Of a stretch of DNA of 5,057 bases, positions 1 through 5,057 are shown in pieces; positions within the stretch are counted from its first letter, which is position 1; each line of letters begins with the position of its first letter. The stretch is from positions 1 to 5,057 of the forward strand of contig CAMOQM010000075.1 in assembly GCA_946622925.1 (NCBI GenBank). Reading direction: 5' to 3'. The position numbers were made by a program, and so were the translations under genes. Under the pieces are notes generated by a model. That model was given only the letters and a program-made list of their open reading frames with translations, was not told where the DNA came from and ran no database searches. The stretch is from an uncultured Caryophanales bacterium (GTDB lineage Bacteria > Bacillota_I > Bacilli_A > RFN20 > CAG-826).

Positions 1-11
1 GAAATCGGAAA

Positions 12-686
12 CTAAGCTTTCTTTTTATCAATTAATTTAAATAGCAAAACGCCGATTATTGGTCCAAACGAATTAAAGAGGATACATAAGACTAAATTGA
101 TAGCCATATTGGCATTAAAAGCTAAGCCCATCCCGAAATAGAACATATTGGCGATGCAGTGCTGGAAGCCGCAATAAACGAAGATGAAAACGAATGTCAA
201 TAGACCCAAAATGCCTAGGGGTTTTAGGCGGTTTAAACCAAATAATTTGACGGCCATATAAACGCAGAAACCACAAAGGAATGACTTAACGCACAGAGAC
301 AAATAATCGTTAAACGAACCCAGAGTCAAGCGAGGATTAACCGCAGCATTAACGGCTTCCATAACTGAGGTGTCTTTGAAGATGTAATAACAGGCAACTC
401 CTAAACCAAAAGCCCCTATCGCGTTGCCGATTAGCATTATTGGCAAAGCAATATAGAAGGCTTTGTCCTGCTTCTTCTCATAGATCAAACCAATCTTGCC
501 GGTATAAAGAGATAAACCAAAAGTGCAAACGGTAAATAAACCGATGCCGAAAAGTAGCGAGCCTAAAACCTTGCCGCCTTCCCCGGGAATGGCAAAGGTC
601 ATAATGATATAAAGGAATCCGCCAACTCCAATGGCTAGGCCCGCCAAGATCCCCTTTAGAAAATGCATCAATAATCCTTTGGCCAT
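12..686 (-). CDS. FNT-family (formate/nitrite transporter) anion channel, divergent variant
   Basis: A 224-residue inner-membrane protein of the formate/nitrite transporter family, pentameric channels passing small monovalent anions such as formate, nitrite or hydrosulfide. Six hydrophobic segments are visible. Family landmarks in order: GGFLYI in TM1 (residues 22-27), GLSLYTG in TM2 (57-63, matching the GADLFT/GAELFTG region), GNAIGA in TM3 (87-92), FLCGFCVYMAV in TM4 (136-146) and GFQHCIANMF (173-182), which matches GFEHSIANMF of FocA and keeps the central pore histidine (H176). Several usual polar residues differ: Glu to Gln before that His, Asn to Gly in TM4, and GN to GP near the C-terminus (208-209). 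It is shorter than FocA (about 285 aa), mainly in the N-terminus and the TM5-TM6 loop. The ATG at 684-686 is chosen over an upstream in-frame ATG at 719 because AGGAG sits 10 nt before it. Family assignment is firm; the substrate is unknown. No terminator is visible in the 11 bp left. Confidence 0.88.
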   Translation of the reverse strand: MAKGLLMHFLKGILAGLAIGVGGFLYIIMTFAIPGEGGKVLGSLLFGIGLFTVCTFGLSLYTGKIGLIYEKKQDKAFYIALPIMLIGNAIGAFGLGVACYYIFKDTSVMEAVNAAVNPRLTLGSFNDYLSLCVKSFLCGFCVYMAVKLFGLNRLKPLGILGLLTFVFIFVYCGFQHCIANMFYFGMGLAFNANMAINLVLCILFNSFGPIIGVLLFKLIDKKKA

Positions 687-696
687 AGATATTCTT

Positions 697-701
697 CTCC
701 T
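697..701 (-). promoter_or_regulatory. Ribosome binding site that sets the FNT start
   Basis: The minus strand reads AGGAG followed by 10 nt and then ATGGCC. No Shine-Dalgarno sequence lies before the in-frame ATG at 719, which would add 11 charged residues (MPQSKDRRRIS). The predicted transcription start near 717 would also leave that upstream ATG without a leader. Both points favour translation from 686. Confidence 0.75.
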
Positions 702-723
702 ATCTTTGGACTGTGGCATTAAT

Positions 724-753
724 TTTATAGTTTGATTGCTTGAGTGTTAACAA
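724..753 (-). promoter_or_regulatory. Predicted sigma-A promoter of the FNT gene
   Basis: On the minus strand, TTGTTA (748-753) is followed by an 18-bp spacer and TATAAA (724-729). The transcript would start near 717 and give a leader of about 30 nt before the ATG at 686. The -35 box overlaps that of the opposite promoter. This is a consensus match by eye, without experimental support. Confidence 0.5.
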
Positions 754-775
754 ATTAAAACCTAGGGAGTAAGAT
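747..775 (+). promoter_or_regulatory. Predicted sigma-A promoter of the diguanylate cyclase gene
   Basis: TTAACA (747-752, 5 of 6 consensus bases) is separated by 17 bp from TAAGAT (770-775, 4 of 6). The predicted start near 782 leaves a leader of about 22 nt that includes the ribosome binding site. The -35 box lies on the palindrome TGTTAACA (745-752), shared with the -35 box of the divergent FNT promoter. A weaker pair, TTGATT (732-737) with TTAAAA (755-760), is a less likely alternative. Confidence 0.5.
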
Positions 776-793
776 TTTTTATGTATTTTTGAA

Positions 794-798
794 AAGGA
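794..798 (+). promoter_or_regulatory. Ribosome binding site that sets the cyclase start
   Basis: AAGGA (within GAAAAGGATT) lies 5 nt before the ATG at 804. An in-frame TTG at 789 would add five residues, but it has no Shine-Dalgarno sequence upstream, so ATG 804 is preferred. Confidence 0.6.
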
Positions 799-803
799 TT
801 AGC

Positions 804-2192
804 ATGGCTAAAAAGAGCAGGCGTTTTAAACGGAATGAAAACGGAATAGCCATAAGCACGATGATGGTTCCATCAATCGTTATTTTAGGTATCCTCCACG
901 CCTTAATAATCTTCTTTATAATCGGCATTAACAACAATAGCGCCAACCTTTCGTCCTTGATGGCTAGGTCGGCCGCCAATACTGCCAATGCCACTTCCCT
1001 ATTAGCCGGTTCCAGTTTGCTTTCTGAAACTTCCACTAATTACGTATTAAGACCTTTTAACGACAATAACCAGCCCAATACCGGACCGCTAATCGCTTTC
1101 ACCACCGAACTAGAGGTGGATCGGCGTGGTAAAGACGTTTTGGCTAAGCTAAAAGCCAATGGGGCTAGCCAAGAAGCGCTTAACCTTATCCAATCGGCCG
1201 CTGATTCCGCTGATTACATGCTTAACAACCAGCTTAATGCCATTGCCTTGACCACCGCGGTTTACCCTTTACCGGATATTCCCCAATTGAAGCCGCTTAA
1301 ACTTCCACCACTTAACGAAGAGGATAGTGCCCTTAACGATGAGCAGAAATTGGAAAAAGCCACTTACCTTTTACTAAACGACAAATATTCGCAGGAAAAG
1401 AGCAACCTCTCCACCGGTGTCAATCAATGCGTCGGAGTTCTTCAGGCCGTTTCTGGAAGGGAAACCGCCATCGTCAATTCCCAAGTAAATTGGTTCAGGA
1501 TGGGCTTATGGTCAGCGGTTTCTGGCGCTTTAATAATTTTGCTTGCTATCTTCGTAATTTTATACTTAGGCCTTCATAAGCCCCTTGTGGACGCTACTCG
1601 TTGCATCGGCGACGATAAGCCTTTGGAGGAGAATAAGGGATTCCACGAAATACGTGCCCTTTCTTCCGCTTATAACCATATCATGAAACGCCGCGATTTC
1701 CTTGATGGGCAATTAAGGGCGGCCGCCGAGAAAGACGCCTTAACGGGATTAGGCAACCGCTACTCTTTCGATAAGATCATGGACCGCGTGTTTGCCAATA
1801 GCGATGACCACCGCACCATAACCTACTTCATTTTTGATATTAACTACCTCAAGGAGACCAACGATAACGAAGGCCATGAAGCCGGAGACAGGTTAATCAT
1901 CAAGGCCGGCGATATCATTAGGGAATGCTTCCGCGATTCCGATGGCAACAACTGCTTCCGCTTAGGCGGCGATGAATTTGCTTCCGTTGTCATTGGCGAA
2001 AACGAGGAAATGATCCAAAATCGCCAAAAGGTCTTCATCGAGCAGCAAAAGGAGAATGGCATCAGCATTTCTTGGGGTTATGCTAGCGCCCCAGATATCT
2101 CCAATGCCATATTAAAAATTCTAATGAGAGATGCCGACCTTGAGATGTATAAATGCAAGGCTAAAATGCATCGTCAATCCAAAGAGAATTAG
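804..2192 (+). CDS. Membrane-anchored diguanylate cyclase (sensor region - HAMP-like linker - GGDEF)
   Basis: A 462-residue enzyme predicted to make cyclic di-GMP from two GTP at the cytoplasmic face of the membrane. A basic N-terminus precedes TM1 (about 21-43). Residues 44-232 should lie outside the membrane; they look largely helical, resembling a four-helix-bundle chemoreceptor-type sensor, with a Pro-rich break at about 153-171. TM2 is about 233-257. A HAMP-like stretch follows (HKPLVDATRCI, then KGFHEIRALSSAYNHI). The GGDEF domain runs from D311 (DALTGLGNR) to the end. Active-site features are intact: metal-binding D345 in FDINYLK, guanine-contacting N353 and D362 in ND-x3-H-x3-D, the GGDEF motif at 388-392 and the C-terminal RDADLEMYKCKAK. 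The classical RxxD inhibitory site is absent at its usual distance; an RDSD lies two residues too far upstream. The gene is single, with its own promoter and terminator. The signal sensed is unknown. No EAL or HD-GYP domain and no c-di-GMP effector is in the window. Confidence 0.92.
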   Translation: MAKKSRRFKRNENGIAISTMMVPSIVILGILHALIIFFIIGINNNSANLSSLMARSAANTANATSLLAGSSLLSETSTNYVLRPFNDNNQPNTGPLIAFTTELEVDRRGKDVLAKLKANGASQEALNLIQSAADSADYMLNNQLNAIALTTAVYPLPDIPQLKPLKLPPLNEEDSALNDEQKLEKATYLLLNDKYSQEKSNLSTGVNQCVGVLQAVSGRETAIVNSQVNWFRMGLWSAVSGALIILLAIFVILYLGLHKPLVDATRCIGDDKPLEENKGFHEIRALSSAYNHIMKRRDFLDGQLRAAAEKDALTGLGNRYSFDKIMDRVFANSDDHRTITYFIFDINYLKETNDNEGHEAGDRLIIKAGDIIRECFRDSDGNNCFRLGGDEFASVVIGENEEMIQNRQKVFIEQQKENGISISWGYASAPDISNAILKILMRDADLEMYKCKAKMHRQSKEN

Positions 2193-2196
2193 AATC

Positions 2197-2228
2197 AATC
2201 GGCTTAACCCATGGGCCGGTTTTTCTTT
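2197..2228 (+). terminator. Rho-independent terminator of the cyclase gene
   Basis: Starting 4 nt after the TAG stop, AATCGGC (2197-2203) pairs with GCCGGTT (2215-2221), including one G-U pair, around an 11-nt loop. The stem runs into the T-rich tract TTTTTCTTT (2220-2228). Position, stem and T tract fit termination of the plus-strand gene; the 7-bp stem is of modest strength. Confidence 0.7.
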
Positions 2229-2243
2229 AATCCAATCTCATTT

Positions 2244-2278
2244 AAAAAGCCCTGCATCAATAAGCATTGCAGGGCTTT
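2244..2278 (-). terminator. Rho-independent terminator of the ABC transporter operon
   Basis: A perfect 11-bp inverted repeat, AAAGCCCTGCA (2246-2256) and TGCAGGGCTTT (2268-2278), encloses an 11-nt loop. Read on the minus strand it ends in TTTTT and lies about 18 nt after the ATPase stop codon, so it should end the leftward ABC operon. Read on the plus strand it has only TTT after the stem, so it would be at most a weak backup for the cyclase gene. Confidence 0.85.
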
Positions 2279-2295
2279 GCGTCTAGGTTAAACGC

Positions 2296-3915
2296 TTATT
2301 TGATCTCAAGCGAGCCTAAGGTCAATAGCTTCTGCGACTTGCGATCGAAGAGCATGACATGGTGGCCCGTAAAGCCAATATCAACCTTGGTACCGATCGG
2401 GTAATCGATGGCGCCAAATACGTCACCCGTGAGTAGGAAATTGCCGACTTCCAAACGAATAGTGGTCTCTTTGCCAGTAGGCATAGCGGAGTAGACTTCC
2501 GCCTGGAGTTTGCCACCTTCGTTGATGGCAATATATTCCGAACGGACGCCAAGGACGAAGTCATCATCTTCAATGACGGGGTTATCCACCACATCGACGG
2601 GTTGCTGAATAAGCGGGATCTTGTAGGGAAAGGGTCCGTCTTTATTGGACTTATCGGCAGTAATCGGGCGCGAATTAGCCGCTAATTCGGCGCGCTTAGC
2701 CACCAAATCAAAACCTTCTTCGCGTGGCGTAAAGACGGCTTTATGGCCACCAAGAATCTCAAACTCGAATTGGCCTTTCTTATTTTGCTTGCCTTTGGCT
2801 TCAATAAGGTTAACGGCTGGGTTGCCGATGAAGTCAGCGGTGAAAAGGTTATTCGGGCGATGGTAAATCTCAAGAGGTGGATCATATTGCTGGAGAACGC
2901 CATTGTCCATTAAGCAAACCTTAGTCGCTAAGGTCATGGCTTCTAATTGGTCGTGGGTAACGTAGACGAAGGTGGCTCCCGTCTCCATATGCAGACGCTT
3001 GAGCTCAGAACGCATCTCTAAGCGTAGCTTGGCGTCGAGGTTGGACAAAGGCTCGTCCATGAAGAGGACGCGGGGTCCAGGGGCGAGGGTACGGGCAATG
3101 GCGACACGCTGCTGCTGACCACCGGAAAGTTCGGCGGGATAACGGTCCATGAATTGACCAATCTTCAAGGTCCTGGCCGAGGCGCGAAGCTTAAGATCGA
3201 TTTCCTCAGGAGAAAGTTTCCTTTCTTTGACGACGGGTTTTCCTTCGGCATCAAGAATACGGAACTTTTCATCTAGTTTGACTCCCTTAGCCTCATATCT
3301 AGCTTTAATGGCCGTCATCCTTTCGTTGGCTTTGGCGATTTCGCTAGAAGCGATGCCAGCTAAGTCTGCACCCTCTTTTCCTAGGCCAAGTTTAAAGACT
3401 TTCTTCGCGGTCGGATAAGAGACTTCAAAGAAGTCGGTGATCTTAAGGATGGCAGAGTCCATCTTAATGTTGCCGTCTTTGTCTTTGGCGTCGTTAATCA
3501 AGGATACGACCTTTTCAGGTTTGCCTAAGATGCGGATATAATCGGCCAAACGGACGAGTTCCCATTCATAGACCTCCATCTCCTCTTTGACGTTTTTTAG
3601 ACCGAAGACGATATTTTGATAAACCGTCATATTCGGCCACAAAGCGTAGTTCTGGAAAAGGAAGCCGACATGACGCTTGGAAGCTTGGACGTTAATGCCC
3701 ATTTCCGAATCGAACACCACGGTATCGCCAATGGTGATTCTACCAGTCGTCGGTGTTTCTAGGCCCGCAATCATACGAAGGGTCGTGGTTTTGCCACACC
3801 CCGAGGGGCCAAGCAGGGTAACGAATGCATTGTCGGCGATTTCTAGATTCAAACCGTCAACGCCATAATAGGTCCCCCATTTTTTATTGATGTTTTCAAG
3901 TGTGATTTTAGGCAT
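2296..3915 (-). CDS. ABC importer ATPase, MalK/PotA/FbpC type, with a ~123-residue insertion
   Basis: A 539-residue nucleotide-binding subunit that would power the adjacent permease; family members are usually about 350-380 aa. All ATPase motifs are intact: A-loop aromatic W13, Walker A GPSGCGKT (36-43), Q-loop Q88, signature LSGGQ (263-267), Walker B RVLFMDEP (282-289), D-loop SNLDA (291-295) and switch His H321. Against E. coli MalK recalled from memory, the offset is +6 at the Q-loop and +129 at the signature, Walker B and His, so about 123 residues are inserted in the helical subdomain (within about 108-242). The C-terminal TOBE region (about 355-539) is also enlarged, with a charged stretch at about 371-450 before LGVRSEYI. 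The ATG at 3915 has a strong Shine-Dalgarno; an in-frame ATG at 3954 does not and lies inside the permease gene. It overlaps the permease gene by 8 nt, implying translational coupling. The substrate cannot be deduced; a fused FbpB/PotB-like partner favours iron, polyamine or similar over sugar. Confidence 0.9.
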   Translation of the reverse strand: MPKITLENINKKWGTYYGVDGLNLEIADNAFVTLLGPSGCGKTTTLRMIAGLETPTTGRITIGDTVVFDSEMGINVQASKRHVGFLFQNYALWPNMTVYQNIVFGLKNVKEEMEVYEWELVRLADYIRILGKPEKVVSLINDAKDKDGNIKMDSAILKITDFFEVSYPTAKKVFKLGLGKEGADLAGIASSEIAKANERMTAIKARYEAKGVKLDEKFRILDAEGKPVVKERKLSPEEIDLKLRASARTLKIGQFMDRYPAELSGGQQQRVAIARTLAPGPRVLFMDEPLSNLDAKLRLEMRSELKRLHMETGATFVYVTHDQLEAMTLATKVCLMDNGVLQQYDPPLEIYHRPNNLFTADFIGNPAVNLIEAKGKQNKKGQFEFEILGGHKAVFTPREEGFDLVAKRAELAANSRPITADKSNKDGPFPYKIPLIQQPVDVVDNPVIEDDDFVLGVRSEYIAINEGGKLQAEVYSAMPTGKETTIRLEVGNFLLTGDVFGAIDYPIGTKVDIGFTGHHVMLFDRKSQKLLTLGSLEIK

Positions 3916-5057
3916 TTTTCTTTCCTCCTCCGATGCCCGAGTCAATGGAGGCACCGGTTAATAGATTGACCAGCAGGTTCGCGACGAGCACGAAGATGAT
4001 GATAATTAAGTTAACGGCCGAAGAGAACGGAGTAAGACCCATCTCGTCATAATAAGCAAGCGAAGTGGTCGCGAGTTGGTCGTTGTTGGAGACTAGGAAC
4101 ATAAAGAGGTTCAATTCACGCATACCCGTAATAAATGGCAATAGGTATCCGGAAATGATCGCAGACTTCTGGATAGGTATGACGATACGTCCCATACGTT
4201 TCCACCACGGAGCGCCTTGGATGACGGCGGCTTCTTCGATTTCGGGGGATAATTGCATCATCGCCGATAGGGAAGAACGAGATGAGAATGGGATGTATTT
4301 AACCGAGCCACAAAGGATCATTAGGAACATTGTTCCCACAAAGCCGCCTAATCCGACTTGTAGGCCAAAGGCGTAGTAGGCAACCGAGAAAGCGACGGCT
4401 GGGATTAGATAAGGGAAGAAGGACATGCCATTGACATAGGTGGCGAATTTACTCTTCCGCTTACGGCTGACTGCGTATCCGGCAAGGAAACCGATGGAAC
4501 CGGCTATCAAGGCGCAACATATGGCGACGATAGCCTGGTTTTTGAATGAATTCCATAGCGAGGCATTATAGAAGATACCATAGTTACCATACATACCGGC
4601 TTCGCCGTTTTCATGGTATACCCACCACTTAGTGGTGAAGGAAGAATAGTCGCCGGGGTTCTCGACGAATGTTTCTAAGGTGAAGGAGAGGATTGGCAAT
4701 AACGAAGTTAGCAAGGTGGCGATGATTAAAACGATAGCACAAACCCACTTGAAGACCCGGCCAAGATTAATCTTAGTGGCCTGAGCGGATTTACCAGAAA
4801 CGGTGATGAATTGTTTCCTTGAATGCATTGTCAGCTGATTAATGACCAAAATAATAAGGCCAATAATAAGCATTACGATACCGATGATGGCGGCATAGCC
4901 ATCGCCGGTAATCGCCCTTAATTCGATATAAGAGGTAGCCAAAACCGAGAAATTCTTACCGCCGATATAGTGGACGACGGGATAAGAACCGACCGCACTA
5001 GAAAAGACCAAAAGGATGGTTGAAAGAATGGCGGGGATGATCATCGGGATGGTGATG
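3908..5057 (-). CDS. Tandem-fused ABC importer permease (FbpB/PotB-like), 5' end outside the window
   Basis: The C-terminal 382 residues of a membrane subunit that fuses two permease domains. The first visible codons read ITIPMIIPAI, the end of a first EAA coupling loop, so the reading frame continues past the right edge and the ATG at 5044 is internal. The rest of half one follows (FSSAVGSYPVVHYIGG at 18-33 resembles the PotB/FbpB families; TM about 54-74). Half two has TM about 102-124, an external loop rich in Trp and Tyr (125-168), TMs at about 173-196, 213-232 and 236-255, and a complete EAA loop: E275-A-A, G281, then I291-x-x-P294 at canonical spacing. Two more membrane segments flank MRELNLFMFL (312-321), like the MKELP region of iron permeases. 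This half-half fusion is typical of COG1178-type Fe3+ (FbpB), thiamine (ThiP) and phosphonate permeases. The substrate is unresolved, and a binding protein is expected upstream (to the right). Confidence 0.88.
   Translation of the reverse strand, partial: ITIPMIIPAILSTILLVFSSAVGSYPVVHYIGGKNFSVLATSYIELRAITGDGYAAIIGIVMLIIGLIILVINQLTMHSRKQFITVSGKSAQATKINLGRVFKWVCAIVLIIATLLTSLLPILSFTLETFVENPGDYSSFTTKWWVYHENGEAGMYGNYGIFYNASLWNSFKNQAIVAICCALIAGSIGFLAGYAVSRKRKSKFATYVNGMSFFPYLIPAVAFSVAYYAFGLQVGLGGFVGTMFLMILCGSVKYIPFSSRSSLSAMMQLSPEIEEAAVIQGAPWWKRMGRIVIPIQKSAIISGYLLPFITGMRELNLFMFLVSNNDQLATTSLAYYDEMGLTPFSSAVNLIIIIFVLVANLLVNLLTGASIDSGIGGGKKNA
3924..3929 (-). promoter_or_regulatory. Strong ribosome binding site of the ATPase, inside the permease gene
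   Basis: AGGAGG on the minus strand is spaced 8 nt from the ATG at 3915. It encodes part of the Gly-rich tail of the permease (GGGKKNA). The permease stop TAA (3908-3910) falls just inside the ATPase gene, giving an 8-nt overlap suited to reinitiation by the same ribosomes. It decides against the ATG at 3954 as start. Confidence 0.85.

Noticed and set aside
687..719. Upstream in-frame ATG adding 11 residues to the FNT protein
   Set aside because: There is no ribosome binding site before it, and the predicted transcript starts at about that base; AGGAG is correctly placed for the ATG at 686.
779..1036. 85-codon open frame antisense to the start of the cyclase gene
   Set aside because: It lies opposite a clear coding region, has a hydrophobic composition mirroring the TM1 codons and shows no ribosome binding site or family motif.
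1844..2068. 74-codon antisense frame opposite the GGDEF domain
   Set aside because: Its composition (many Ser, Pro, Leu) is that of a shadow of the real gene; no homologous motif is visible.
2208..2215. Palindrome CCCATGGG in the convergent intergenic region
   Set aside because: It lies mostly within the loop of the cyclase terminator hairpin and is too short to argue for an operator.
2322..2903. Several short frames (both strands) across the ATPase 3' half
   Set aside because: They are shadows in other frames of a protein with continuous TOBE and ATPase motifs, with no independent support.
3396..3460. Helix-turn-helix-like stretch in the ATPase insert (ITDFFEVSYPTAKKVFKL)
   Set aside because: The resemblance is limited to a few residues; without a profile or structure match a DNA-binding role is unsupported.
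3916..3954. Upstream in-frame ATG adding 13 residues to the ATPase
   Set aside because: It would start within the permease gene without a Shine-Dalgarno sequence, while AGGAGG sits 8 nt before the ATG at 3915, where the family-typical N-terminus begins.
4065..4376. 103-codon plus-strand frame opposite the permease EAA region
   Set aside because: The opposite strand encodes a complete EAA loop with canonical spacing, so this frame is incidental.
1..5057. tRNA, rRNA, CRISPR, insertion sequence or riboswitch
   Set aside because: Non-coding space is small (about 117 bp and 103 bp between genes) and is explained by promoters and terminators; no inverted-repeat ends, direct repeats or cloverleaf patterns were found.

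Overview
The window (5057 bp) carries four protein genes and no RNA gene, mobile element, CRISPR array or long repeat that I can support. Moderate-to-low GC, strong Shine-Dalgarno sequences, Firmicutes-style protein sequences and a MalK-type ABC ATPase with a large insertion suggest a low-GC Firmicute, possibly of the Erysipelotrichia / Mollicutes-related lineages. All 12 Trp codons are TGG and no gene needs TGA as sense, so the standard bacterial code fits. The lineage is an inference, not shown by any marker gene.

Left part: a formate/nitrite-transporter (FNT) family channel gene on the minus strand (12-686) is divergent from a membrane-bound diguanylate cyclase gene on the plus strand (804-2192). 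The 117 bp between their start codons holds two back-to-back sigma-A-like promoters whose -35 boxes overlap on the palindrome TGTTAACA. The cyclase has two membrane segments around a roughly 190-residue extracytoplasmic sensor region, a HAMP-like linker and an intact GGDEF active site, but its RxxD product-inhibition motif is displaced.

Middle: 103 bp of convergent intergenic DNA holds two rho-independent terminators in tandem, one for the cyclase and one for the ABC operon arriving from the right.

Right part: a minus-strand ABC importer operon enters from beyond the right edge. It contains the 3' part of a tandem-fused permease (3908-5057, FbpB/PotB-like, two EAA loops) and, overlapping it by 8 nt, a MalK/PotA/FbpC-type ATPase (2296-3915). 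The ATPase carries about 123 extra residues between the Q-loop and the ABC signature and an enlarged C-terminal TOBE region. The substrate is not shown by the sequence; ferric iron, polyamine, phosphonate or another small solute are the family options. The binding protein is probably further right, outside the window.

No wholly new system is evident. The points most worth checking are the ATPase insertion next to the permease interface, the shared divergent promoter, the displaced inhibitory motif in the cyclase and the altered pore residues of the FNT channel.
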